From: Leptospira sp.
GTDB taxonomy: Bacteria > Spirochaetota > Leptospiria > Leptospirales > Leptospiraceae
Length of the DNA: 64,000 nucleotides
Reading direction: 5' to 3'
Assembly: GCA_027533185.1 (NCBI GenBank)
Contig: JAPZTS010000017.1
Span: 1 to 64,000 of the forward strand
A program made the translations under genes and the position numbers. The notes beneath the pieces were generated by a model, which searched no databases, was not told the DNA's origin, and saw nothing but the letters and a program-made list of their open reading frames with translations. Below are positions 47,780 through 56,464 of this stretch, piece by piece (positions within the stretch are counted from its first letter, which is position 1; each line of letters starts with the position of its first letter).

Positions 47780-49030
47780 TTAGATATTTAAAGAAATTTT
47801 TAAGCCTTGGGCGGCAAGAGTTCCTGTCGTCCAAGCATTTTGAAAATTGAAACCTCCTGTAACACCATCTATATCTATAACCTCTCCTGTAAAAAAAATG
47901 CCAGGGATAATTTTACTTTCCATCTTACTAAAGTTAATATCTTTTCTAGACACACCGCCAGCTGTTACAAACTCTTCTTTATAAATAGATTTCGATGTCA
48001 TCAAAAACTCCGAAGCCGTTAGCTTCAACGCTAGATTTCGGATTTGGTGGTTTGATAGTTCCGAAAGCCTTTTCTGACCTGATACAAGCTGGTTTTGAAG
48101 TATCCAGTCCCATAGTCTACTGGGCAAAGAAAAATTAAGATTTGATAATCTAATATTAGGTGATTGATCTTTGTTTGTGAGTAGAAAATTTTCGACGTCG
48201 GGAGTCGATTTATCCCCTAACCAATTGATCGTTATCTTGGTTTTATAATCTAAGTCATAGAACGTTCTTGCTTCATATGCGGAAAGTTTCAGTGCTGCCG
48301 GTCCACTAAATCCCCAATGGGTAATTAAAAGTGGTCCAACTTGAGGTTTCCCTTTTGGGGAAATCTTTATGTGTACGTTTTGAACGGTTATACCAGAGAG
48401 ATTTATTATATCCGAATCTGAAACACCAAATGTAAATAAGGAAGGCACTGGGGGAACTATTTTGTGTCCTAAAATCTCGAGTAAACTCCAAATTTTTCGA
48501 TTCGAACCAGTCGCAAAAATAATTCGATCAAAATAACTTGAATCTCCTCCTTCCCAAAGAACTCTGAAAATAGAATCCTCTTTGTATAGACCAACCAAAG
48601 ACTTGGAAAAATGAATTGGGATTTTCCTCTTTTGAAGCTCAGCTAAAAAACAATTGATAATAGTTTCTGAAGAATCAGATTCTGGAAACATCCTTCCGTC
48701 TGGTTCAACTTTTAACCTAATTCCTCTTTGGCGAAACCATTCGATAGTGTCCTTAGGTTGAAAAGTCTGAAATGCATATTTGAGTTCCTTATTTCCTCGC
48801 GGATATTTTAATGAGAGTGCCTCGGGGTCAAAAAGATTATGTGTAACGTTGCAACGACCACCACCTGAAATTCGCAATTTGGATAGCGGTTCTTTTGATT
48901 TTTCAAAAATCTCAACGGAACACCTTCCAGCTAACGCATCAAAAACTTGAATGGCAGAAAAACATCCTCCTGCTCCAGCACCAATGATTGCAATTTTCGG
49001 TGCATTGCCCATTTTAAGAGAAGAGGACAT
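47780..49030 (-). CDS. HI0933/BaiN-type FAD-dependent oxidoreductase
   Basis: About 416 residues from the ATG at 49030 with GGTGG upstream; the next ATG at 49012 also fits. Rossmann motif KIAIIGAGAGGCFSAI near residue 12-28, KLRISGGGRCNVTHN (about 55) and, near the C-terminus, VTAGGVSRKDI and FFTGEVIDIDGVTGGFNFQNAWTTG. These are the HI0933/YhiN family signatures. The physiological substrate is unclear, with some members reducing bile-acid enones. It overlaps the end of the hydroxylase gene and closes the MCE-photolyase operon. Confidence 0.9.
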   Translation of the reverse strand: MSSSLKMGNAPKIAIIGAGAGGCFSAIQVFDALAGRCSVEIFEKSKEPLSKLRISGGGRCNVTHNLFDPEALSLKYPRGNKELKYAFQTFQPKDTIEWFRQRGIRLKVEPDGRMFPESDSSETIINCFLAELQKRKIPIHFSKSLVGLYKEDSIFRVLWEGGDSSYFDRIIFATGSNRKIWSLLEILGHKIVPPVPSLFTFGVSDSDIINLSGITVQNVHIKISPKGKPQVGPLLITHWGFSGPAALKLSAYEARTFYDLDYKTKITINWLGDKSTPDVENFLLTNKDQSPNIRLSNLNFSLPSRLWDWILQNQLVSGQKRLSELSNHQIRNLALKLTASEFLMTSKSIYKEEFVTAGGVSRKDINFSKMESKIIPGIFFTGEVIDIDGVTGGFNFQNAWTTGTLAAQGLKISLNI

Positions 49031-50156
49031 AGAATAAAACCACCAAAAACGCATACTTTAAAATTTCATAATTCCATAAAATTCTCTTTCTGTTTATAAA
49101 ATCTCCTAAACTAAAAAAACAAAAGATAAAAACGACAACAATTGCTGCGATCTGACTTGGATCAAAGAATGCTATTTTTTTTATAAATTTTAATGCCAAA
49201 ATTGCAAACAAAGCCCATTGCAAAAATATATACCACTTACCGCATATTGACCCCAAAGATGGCCGATACAAAATTGAGTTGATATTCAGTTGATTTGCTG
49301 TTGTGGTTTTTACCTGTAGATCTTTTGGTCGTTCCGATGGATAAGAAAAAAAGGAAACAATGCCTTCCCATTTATTTTTGGTTCGAATCAAATCATAAAG
49401 TAAGTCACGAAACACATGCAAATTGGCAATTATTGGGTTGGAGTTTCGCAACTGTGTAACAAGGCCATACCTTGGAGTTTCATATTCTTGTTGGAAGGTA
49501 CCAAAAATTCGATCCCAAATGATAAATACACCACCATAGTTTCTATCAATGTATACTGAATTCATAGCATGGTGAACTCTGTGATGAGAGGGAGTAACCA
49601 ATAAAAATTCAAATATAGGATGCAAGCGATTGAAAAAACGAGTATGCACCCAAAACTGATACGTTCGATTGAGAGCATCAACTATCAAATAGGATTCGAT
49701 AGGAAAACCTAGGATTGCGAGAGGAAGGTAAAAAAATCCAATTGCAATGTTTCGGATAAAAGATTGTCGCAATGCAACGGTTAAATTATATTCTTCACTA
49801 GAATGATGGACAACATGCGATGCCCATAATATCTTAATCTCGTGGCTGTATCTATGGGCAAAATAAAACAAAAGGTCTAAAAGTATGAATAATAAAATCC
49901 AGTGCACAACTGTATTAGGCGAAAGAACCAAATCCGGTATAAAGTCTTTCAAACTTAAGTTCTGCAATAAAAAATCATATAGGATTACGATACCGATCAG
50001 GATAAAACCATCAAATACTCGACTGAGAACACCTAAACTCAAGTTCACAACAGAATCTTCTAAATGATAAAAATCCTTATTTTTAAAGTATACAAATCCG
50101 ATTTCGATTGCGATCAATATAAAGAATATAGGTGCAATCGATTCGATTAGCCTCAT
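49014..50156 (-). CDS. Sterol desaturase/fatty-acid hydroxylase family protein
   Basis: 380 residues with four or more membrane segments in the first 200 and further helices at the C-terminus. The di-iron His clusters are HRYSHE (about 104), HVVHHSSEEYN (about 117) and HRVHHAMN (about 199). The family hydroxylates or desaturates lipid chains or cyclic lipids at a di-iron site on the cytoplasmic face. It follows the photolyase gene without a gap and overlaps the flavoprotein gene. A lipid substrate linked to the MCE transporter of the same operon is an attractive inference. Confidence 0.9.
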   Translation of the reverse strand: MRLIESIAPIFFILIAIEIGFVYFKNKDFYHLEDSVVNLSLGVLSRVFDGFILIGIVILYDFLLQNLSLKDFIPDLVLSPNTVVHWILLFILLDLLFYFAHRYSHEIKILWASHVVHHSSEEYNLTVALRQSFIRNIAIGFFYLPLAILGFPIESYLIVDALNRTYQFWVHTRFFNRLHPIFEFLLVTPSHHRVHHAMNSVYIDRNYGGVFIIWDRIFGTFQQEYETPRYGLVTQLRNSNPIIANLHVFRDLLYDLIRTKNKWEGIVSFFSYPSERPKDLQVKTTTANQLNINSILYRPSLGSICGKWYIFLQWALFAILALKFIKKIAFFDPSQIAAIVVVFIFCFFSLGDFINRKRILWNYEILKYAFLVVLFYVLFS

Positions 50157-51692
50157 TTACAAATTTTCCTTTTCTGAAATAAGTGCCTTGGCTTTCGCTT
50201 GGATTTTCTTTCTCTCCGATTCGCTAAATTTGGACCAAGTTTTATAAGCAAATCCTATCCTTGGATTAGATTCAAACTTTGATTTATTTCTTGCGAGGAA
50301 GTCCCAATATAAACTGTTATATGGACAAGAATTTTTTTCCGTTTTAGTAGACTTATCGTAAAAACAATTTTTACAATAATCCGACATCTTATCGATATAA
50401 TTTGCAGATGATATATACGGTTTTGAGGCTAGTTTTCCACCATCCGCAAATTGGCTCATACCTCTTGTATTTGGTAACTCGACCCATTGAAACGCATCAA
50501 TATAAACACCTAAATACCATTCATCCACTTGATCAGGATGCACACCCAGTAGCAGCATAAAATTCCCTATTACCATCAACCTTTGTATATGGTGCGCATA
50601 AGCTAGATCTAAAGATTGCCTTAATGAATGATTCATACAGTTCATTTTTGTATTCCCTGTCCACATCCAACCTGGCAAATCTTCTTTTTGATTTAAGAAA
50701 TTAAGATTTTGATAACTAGGCATTTCTGCCCAATAGATACCCCTGACAAACTCTCGCCATCCAAGAATTTGGCGAACAAAACCTTCAACAGTCGCTAAGC
50801 TGATTCTATCTGAATTTTTTTTATAAAATGTTATGGCTTCATCTATGACTTCTTTAGGTGAAATCTGCTTTGTATTCAGAGAAAAGGAAATACAACTATG
50901 GAATAAAAAAGAGTCAGCTTCGGTCATCGCATCCTGGTAAGGACCAAAACCTTCAAAATATTTGGAAATAAATTCTTTCAAATATTTTAGAGACTCGTCT
51001 CTCGAGATTGGCCAAAAAATAGAATCACCAACTCTACCCATGGACGGAGTGTCCCGAAAAAGTTTTTTAAGATCGACCGATGATTTTTCTATCCAATTCC
51101 GTTTTTTGATTTTAATTTTAGCATCGTAACGTTTTCGGTTTTTTTCGTCATAGTTCCATTCACCTCCTAATGGATTATTTTCCTCTGACATTAGAATATT
51201 ATATTTTTTACGAAGGTGACGATAAAAGTATTCCATTCGGTATTGTTTGTTACCGAAAAAAGATTTCAGTTCATCTCTAGTAGTCAAAAAATGTTCCGTA
51301 TCTACCACTCTACATTTAATTTTAAAATTTTTTGAAAGTACTTTCGAAATTTCTTTTAGTTCCTCATCGAGTCTCCATTCATCTGGTAGTTGATAGGCGA
51401 ATGCTTCCACCTGTTCTTTACGACAAACTTTTAAAATTTCTTCGCTGATTTTTCCCGAATGATCTTTGTTATCTAATTGAATGTATTTTACTTTATGACC
51501 CAATTGAGATAAAGAATCTCGGAAAGCTCGCATTGCCATAAAAATTGAAATCAATTTTTGTATGTGATGTTTTACGTATTCTGTTTCAGACTTTGCTTCA
51601 ACCATAAGGTAAAGAACGTCTTTCTCCACTGTTCGAAACCAGGAATGATTTCTATTTAACTGGTCTCCGAGAATGAATCTAAGTTCCCTCAC
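50157..51692 (-). CDS. Fe-S bacterial photolyase/cryptochrome (PhrB-like)
   Basis: 511 residues. It starts RELRFILGDQLNRNHSWF as in the FeS-BCP (photolyase-related) family. Four Cys fit the 4Fe-4S ligands: Cys352, Cys440, Cys443 and Cys456 (NCMNHS, DYCKNCF, SCPYN). The numbering is within two residues of what I recall for Agrobacterium PhrB. The FAD-binding half has GWREFVRGIYW and YAHHIQRLMVIGNFMLLL. Relatives repair (6-4) photoproducts or act as blue-light sensors. The start overlaps the upstream lipoprotein stop by 4 bp. Confidence 0.93.
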   Translation of the reverse strand: MRELRFILGDQLNRNHSWFRTVEKDVLYLMVEAKSETEYVKHHIQKLISIFMAMRAFRDSLSQLGHKVKYIQLDNKDHSGKISEEILKVCRKEQVEAFAYQLPDEWRLDEELKEISKVLSKNFKIKCRVVDTEHFLTTRDELKSFFGNKQYRMEYFYRHLRKKYNILMSEENNPLGGEWNYDEKNRKRYDAKIKIKKRNWIEKSSVDLKKLFRDTPSMGRVGDSIFWPISRDESLKYLKEFISKYFEGFGPYQDAMTEADSFLFHSCISFSLNTKQISPKEVIDEAITFYKKNSDRISLATVEGFVRQILGWREFVRGIYWAEMPSYQNLNFLNQKEDLPGWMWTGNTKMNCMNHSLRQSLDLAYAHHIQRLMVIGNFMLLLGVHPDQVDEWYLGVYIDAFQWVELPNTRGMSQFADGGKLASKPYISSANYIDKMSDYCKNCFYDKSTKTEKNSCPYNSLYWDFLARNKSKFESNPRIGFAYKTWSKFSESERKKIQAKAKALISEKENL

Positions 51693-52309
51693 TTGAGCTT
51701 CGTTGATAGGTCAGTAACTAACATTTGGAGCGAATTGGAGAGGGCATCGTTCCAACCTACAGTCAGTGCTTCTGGTGATTGGCCTTGTATGGGAGTAGCA
51801 TTCTTAAATGTTTTACGATAAATGGGAGTCGAAAGAGAATTCTTTTCTGTATAAACTACAATATCAAAATCTAGAATGGCTAAGGCCTGTTTTTCCCTAA
51901 AATCACCATACAATTGGGATATGTAAATTTCTATATAATGCGTGTTATTTAAAGGATTTTGAATGGATCCATCCCATTCAAAAAGATTTGAAGCAAGGAG
52001 AGACTTTCCTATTTCTTCCCTAATATTTGCTGAAGGGTTAATGAAAAATATATTATAAAAATCCGACTCATAGTTCACTTGGTCTTTCCGATAAACAAAT
52101 TCTTTTCCTTCAAATTTTTGCGAAATAGAAATTTTTCTTATTTGAAAACCAAAAGGTCTAGGAGAATCCGAAACTTTCTTAATTTCCTTTACTTCAATCA
52201 AATAAAACTTTTTCTCGGGAAAGGTTTTTGTAATTCCCAAACAACCATATGTAAGAGTAAATATTCCCGTAACTACAGTTAAACACTTCAATCTAATCAA
52301 TAAATTCAT
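51689..52309 (-). CDS. ABC transport auxiliary lipoprotein (PqiC/LptE-like) of MCE system
   Basis: About 206 residues from the ATG at 52309, with GGAAAT just upstream. The signal peptide ends in LTYGC, a lipobox. The mature part is beta-rich with FYLIEVKEIKK, FVYRKDQVNYESDFYNIFFINPSANIREEI and a helical end, fitting the ABC_trans_aux family (PqiC, YraP-like). Such lipoproteins sit under the outer membrane and work with MCE proteins. It follows mlaD by 2 bp. The match is by pattern and context. Confidence 0.75.
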   Translation of the reverse strand: MNLLIRLKCLTVVTGIFTLTYGCLGITKTFPEKKFYLIEVKEIKKVSDSPRPFGFQIRKISISQKFEGKEFVYRKDQVNYESDFYNIFFINPSANIREEIGKSLLASNLFEWDGSIQNPLNNTHYIEIYISQLYGDFREKQALAILDFDIVVYTEKNSLSTPIYRKTFKNATPIQGQSPEALTVGWNDALSNSLQMLVTDLSTKLK

Positions 52310-52311
52310 TT

Positions 52312-53259
52312 TTATTTCCACAATTTAGACTTATTCGGAGCTTCCCCAAACAAGAATTGAGAGGGATATTTTTTAGCATTGGCGGTGACCTCTTTTAGGT
52401 CCTCTGATGCTATCCTAAGATTTTCAATCGCGGTAGAAATATCTCCTTGGTTCGATGCCATAATGGAATCCAATCTTTTGATTGTACCTTGCAATTGAGT
52501 TACAGTCTGATCAAATTTTTTAGGTGCATTTTGAGCTTCAGGACTTGCTAAAATTGATTTCAGTTCTGAATTTGTTTTTCTCAAATCAGATAACAAGAGA
52601 ACTGATTCCTTCCCTAAATCTCCCAATTTGGCATCCACAACTGCTTGATTTAAATTTTTCAATAGCTCATTAACGCCAACTAATATTCGTTCAACATCTG
52701 CTTTTTCCAGTTTGTCAAAAAACTTATCTACTGATGCAGTAAATCGAGAGATCGTACTCGGTGCCGAGGGTATATATAAAGATTTTGGTTCCCATCCGAT
52801 TACCAGCGGAGGATTTTTTTCTGGGTTCAAATAATCCACTTCCAAATACGCCGTTCCGGTTAAACCTTGTGATGCCAATCTAACACGAAGCCCACTAACA
52901 ATCATACGCTGGATCGTTTTTTTTAGGTCATCGCCGTAAACACCTTTTACAAAGTTAGGAACAGACATCTTTATTACAACATATCGTCCGTAGAGAAGGT
53001 TTGTATCCTCTGTCAATTTATCAGCATATTCATTCTGAACAAATGTAATTTCTTGAACCGTTCCTACTTTGACACCTCGGTGTTTTACGGGAGATCCAAT
53101 GTCCAAACCTTGAACAGATTCGTCAAAGTAGGTTTCCAAACGAAGTGTTCTTTGGAATAGAGAACCAGCAGTGAAAATAATCATAAATCCAACTAACACT
53201 GAAAAACTGATTAAAACAAAAATTCCTACCTTAAAATAACTTTTATTGGCTGGATTCAC
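52312..53259 (-). CDS. mlaD: MCE/MlaD-family substrate-binding protein
   Basis: 315 residues. One N-terminal membrane helix (about 10-30), then an MCE domain: GLDIGSPVKHRGVKVGTVQEI (about 49-69), IVSGLRVRLASQGLTGTAYLEVD (about 122-145). The remainder is a long helical coil (about 175-310) that could span part of the periplasm as in other single-MCE proteins. It overlaps the ATPase gene by 4 bp. It binds or conducts lipid between the membranes. Confidence 0.94.
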   Translation of the reverse strand: MNPANKSYFKVGIFVLISFSVLVGFMIIFTAGSLFQRTLRLETYFDESVQGLDIGSPVKHRGVKVGTVQEITFVQNEYADKLTEDTNLLYGRYVVIKMSVPNFVKGVYGDDLKKTIQRMIVSGLRVRLASQGLTGTAYLEVDYLNPEKNPPLVIGWEPKSLYIPSAPSTISRFTASVDKFFDKLEKADVERILVGVNELLKNLNQAVVDAKLGDLGKESVLLLSDLRKTNSELKSILASPEAQNAPKKFDQTVTQLQGTIKRLDSIMASNQGDISTAIENLRIASEDLKEVTANAKKYPSQFLFGEAPNKSKLWK

Positions 53260-54020
53260 GATACACTCTCCTGAGGTATTCTATTAAAAAAATGTCGGAC
53301 AAATTGATTTTTCGATTTTTCTTTTAGATCCTTTGGTTTTCCTTCCGCGATAATCCCCTTCGAAAGCCTATCCAAAACTATTACCCGATCTGCCATAGTA
53401 AAAATAGAAGGAAGTTCATGCGTAACAATAACAAAAGTTACTCCCAAAGTTCGAGAAAGCCTTATTATAAGATGATCCAAGTCGACGCTGGTCACTGGAT
53501 CTAACCCCGCACTTGGCTCATCTAAAAATAAAATTTCGGGATCCATTGCCATAGCACGCGCAATGGCTGCTCTCTTTCTCATTCCACCGGAAAGTTCAGA
53601 AGGCATAAGGTTGGCGTATGGGTAGAGACCAACTAACTTAAGTTTCAGATAGGCAATTTCATTCATTGCTTGCAAAGGTAAATCAGTAAACTCTTCGAGG
53701 GGAAGGCGAACATTTTCCAGTAGAGTCATAGATCCAAACAGGGCGCTTTGTTGGTACATAACACCAATTCGATTCCATAGTTTGATTCTTTTTTTACCGA
53801 AGGATGTAACTATATCTTCTTCGCCTATAAAAATACGGCCTCGAAAAGGATCAGTCAAACCAATCATATTTTTTAAGACTGTCGATTTTCCGCACCCAGA
53901 TCCACCTAATATCCCAAATATCTCTCCGGGATAGACATCAAAGGAAATATCATCCATAATAATGGTATTTCCGTATCCAGTGGTTAGATGTTCGACTCGT
54001 ATGATAGGATATTTGTCCAT
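53256..54020 (-). CDS. mlaF: MlaF-like ABC ATPase of MCE transporter
   Basis: 254 residues. Walker A GGSGCGKST at 39-47, signature LSGGMRKRAAIARAM, Walker B ILFLDEPSAGLDPVTS and H-loop VTHEL. SGGMRKR instead of SGGQ is the mark of the MlaF/Ttg2A group. It ends by overlapping mlaD by 4 bp and begins at the last base of mlaE. It powers lipid movement through the MlaE permease. Confidence 0.96.
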   Translation of the reverse strand: MDKYPIIRVEHLTTGYGNTIIMDDISFDVYPGEIFGILGGSGCGKSTVLKNMIGLTDPFRGRIFIGEEDIVTSFGKKRIKLWNRIGVMYQQSALFGSMTLLENVRLPLEEFTDLPLQAMNEIAYLKLKLVGLYPYANLMPSELSGGMRKRAAIARAMAMDPEILFLDEPSAGLDPVTSVDLDHLIIRLSRTLGVTFVIVTHELPSIFTMADRVIVLDRLSKGIIAEGKPKDLKEKSKNQFVRHFFNRIPQESVS

Positions 54021-55144
54021 TATATCCCCAAATAAAAATAGATTACAGAAAAGATTCCGTCAAGCAAGGATACAAGTATGATGGAACCAACGACAGCTGC
54101 TGTTGTAGATTCACCAACTGCTCCCGCTCCCGTTGTTGTCCTAAGTCCACGATAACAGCCGATAGATGCTATAATCATCCCAAAGAAGTATGATTTCACA
54201 AGTCCACCAAAGATATCAGAAAATCCAACGGCAATGTTAACTTGATTAACAAAGGTTATAAGTGGGAAACCAAAACTCATAAGTACTACAGCTCCACCAA
54301 TCAATCCAAATAAATTAAATATAACAGTTAGAAGTGGGGTAACAATTAAAGCGGCGACTAACCTAGGAATAATTAGAAATTGAACTGGAGGTAAACCCAT
54401 TGTTGTTAATGCATCAATCTCTTCCGAAACCTTCATCGTTCCAAGTTCAGCAGCAAAGGCAGATCCTGATCGACCTGCTAAAATAAATGCAGTCATAAGT
54501 GGTCCAAGCTCCCGAAAAAGGGAAAGTCCAACCAAATTCGCGACAAAAATTTCTGCACCAAACCGCCTCATTGGAATTGCAGATTGAAACGACATGATTA
54601 GTCCTAACAAAAAACCAATCATTGCGATAATGGGAAAGGAATTCACCCCCATGGTTTCCATGACTCGAAACGCATCTTTCCAGCGAATCTTTGAAGGATG
54701 GATGAGTGAGTTCCAAAAAGAAATGGTTACCTCTCCTGTAAAACTGACTAAATACTTAAATTCCAGAAGAAAATCGATTGTATACTTTCCAATTTTTTCG
54801 GATTTACGAAGAGTTTGTTTTTCGCTGTCAAATGATTGTTTGGAATCGTCCTCTGCAATCCTTAGATTCCTTTGGAATTTTTCATTTAATCCGTGCAATG
54901 CGAAAGGTATATTTTTACTCTTCGCATAAGTATGTATATATTTTATAAAACTAATACCAGGGGAAGTAATTTCTAAAACATCAGAAGCATATACTTGGAT
55001 ATGCCTCGGGTTTTTTTTAAGAATCTCCTCTTCGAAAATTCTCCAATCTCTTTGGACTACTTGGGTAATTACTTTTTTTGGAAGATGGATTTCCAAATGA
55101 TTTCCTTCCCATAAAAATGAGGTTTGTCTTTGAATTAAATCCAC
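54020..55144 (-). CDS. mlaE: MlaE permease with fused N-terminal STAS domain
   Basis: 374 residues. Residues 1 to about 105 form a STAS-like alpha/beta unit (LEIHLPKKVITQVVQ, HIQVYASDVLEITSPGISFI). The rest is the MlaE permease with FPIIAMIGFLLGLIMSFQSA, ANLVGLSLFRELGPLMTAFILAGRSGSAFAAELGTMKVSEEIDAL and a Gly-rich end. The STAS part takes the place of a separate MlaB. It is the first gene of a seven-gene operon running to 47780. The likely promoter is in the 85 bp shared with the divergent AraC gene. Confidence 0.93.
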   Translation of the reverse strand: MDLIQRQTSFLWEGNHLEIHLPKKVITQVVQRDWRIFEEEILKKNPRHIQVYASDVLEITSPGISFIKYIHTYAKSKNIPFALHGLNEKFQRNLRIAEDDSKQSFDSEKQTLRKSEKIGKYTIDFLLEFKYLVSFTGEVTISFWNSLIHPSKIRWKDAFRVMETMGVNSFPIIAMIGFLLGLIMSFQSAIPMRRFGAEIFVANLVGLSLFRELGPLMTAFILAGRSGSAFAAELGTMKVSEEIDALTTMGLPPVQFLIIPRLVAALIVTPLLTVIFNLFGLIGGAVVLMSFGFPLITFVNQVNIAVGFSDIFGGLVKSYFFGMIIASIGCYRGLRTTTGAGAVGESTTAAVVGSIILVSLLDGIFSVIYFYLGI

Positions 55145-55229
55145 TGCTTACTTATAGTTCGACAGGGAATTCCTATCCTGCAAGTGATTTTATTTTACAA
55201 TCTACGATCCGTAAAAAATCTTTGAGTCT

Positions 55230-56339
55230 ATGTGGGATTGGAATGCAAAGTTTATATTTTTTACAGCAGGTCTTGCTTTTTTATTTGGCATTGGCGACTT
55301 GATCCGGTCCCCAAAAAGCCAAACCTCTCAAATTCAAGTTGTGCTCTTTTTTTTAGCCGGAATTTTCCAAACCCACACGTATTTGACTGCTACCAAATAT
55401 TATGTCCACTTCCCAAATCTCTACCTACTCCATCTTCCGTTCACCGCTCTTTTTGGCCCATTCCTCAAGAGATACTTTTCCGAGCTTTGGGAGGACCAAA
55501 ATAAAGACCTACGTTTTCGAATTTGGGACTGGTTTCCCGCAATTCTTGTAATCCTTATACTCTTCAACTTCTATACAAGCAGCAGTCAAAACAAATTGGA
55601 TATATTCCTTTCCTACCATGAAAAAGGGGTTCCTTTTTCCTTTAAACTTGCGATCTGCATTGCAGTCACACCTATACTGTATTCAGGTTTCTACGTATTT
55701 CGTCAAATCAGTCGTTATACGAGAAAGGAAGTATTTCAAAGCTCAGCTCATCTACGTTTGGTGGTGATTGTCGTTGGATTTGGAATACTTGCAAGTGTCG
55801 TGGGATTATTTACACTATTTTTCCATTCAACGCATGGTTTGGATATAGTATCTACAATAATTGGTTTTTTACTTGTTTGGATTTATCTTTTACGCCAGAA
55901 AAGTCCTGAACTTTGGGGAGAGGTAAAAGAGATTTTAATTGCTGAAAAAAAATACCAATCCAACCAATTGAAGCAGTTTGATTTAAAATATCTTTCAGAA
56001 AAACTAACAAATCTTATGGTATCAAAAAAGATCTACCGAGATGAGGCATTGAATCTATCAAAATTGGCAAAACAAATGGAACTTTCCGAACACCAACTTT
56101 CCGAGTTTTTAAACCAACATATGGGAAGGAACTTTTTCCACTTTATCAATCACTATCGAATCTCTGAAGCTAAAGAATTATGTGCTAAAGATCCTACCAA
56201 AAACATTCTAAACATTGCCTTGGAAGTTGGATTTCCTTCTAAATCCACATTTTATGATGCCTTCAAACGAGAGGTTGGCATAAGTCCGACTGAATACCGC
56301 AAGCACCAGAAATTAGCACAAAACCCAAAGTCCAAATAG
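55230..56339 (+). CDS. AraC-family regulator with membrane-spanning sensor region
   Basis: 369 residues. Six or seven hydrophobic segments fill residues 1 to about 230, followed by a C-terminal AraC/HTH_18 domain (about 265-369): LNLSKLAKQMELSEHQLSEFLNQHMGRNFFHFINHYRI and ILNIALEVGFPSKSTFYDAFKREVGISPTEYRKH. A membrane-embedded AraC protein of this form usually senses a lipid or small hydrophobic signal. It is divergent from the mla operon and upstream of a fatty-acid hydroxylase gene with operator-like repeats, both possible targets. Confidence 0.88.
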   Translation: MWDWNAKFIFFTAGLAFLFGIGDLIRSPKSQTSQIQVVLFFLAGIFQTHTYLTATKYYVHFPNLYLLHLPFTALFGPFLKRYFSELWEDQNKDLRFRIWDWFPAILVILILFNFYTSSSQNKLDIFLSYHEKGVPFSFKLAICIAVTPILYSGFYVFRQISRYTRKEVFQSSAHLRLVVIVVGFGILASVVGLFTLFFHSTHGLDIVSTIIGFLLVWIYLLRQKSPELWGEVKEILIAEKKYQSNQLKQFDLKYLSEKLTNLMVSKKIYRDEALNLSKLAKQMELSEHQLSEFLNQHMGRNFFHFINHYRISEAKELCAKDPTKNILNIALEVGFPSKSTFYDAFKREVGISPTEYRKHQKLAQNPKSK

Positions 56340-56351
56340 CTTTGCCGAATC

Positions 56352-56409
56352 GACCGAGTCGGAATCTTTTTTTCGTCCAAATGGACCGAGTCGGTCGAAG
56401 GGTCGGTCC
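56352..56409. promoter_or_regulatory. GACCGAGTCGG operator-like repeats upstream of hydroxylase gene
   Basis: GACCGAGTCGG occurs at 56352-56362 and again at 56384-56394, 32 bp apart (three helical turns). The second copy extends to GACCGAGTCGGTC, a 6-bp inverted repeat around one base. A GGTCGGTCC follows at 56401-56409 and pairs with GGACCGA at 56383-56389. The cluster lies 56-113 bp upstream of the hydroxylase start. A TetR- or AraC-type operator is inferred. Confidence 0.55.
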
Positions 56410-56464
56410 TTTTGCTCTACACTGATAGAGAGAAAGAAACCGACAGCGGGAGGGATTAATTATT

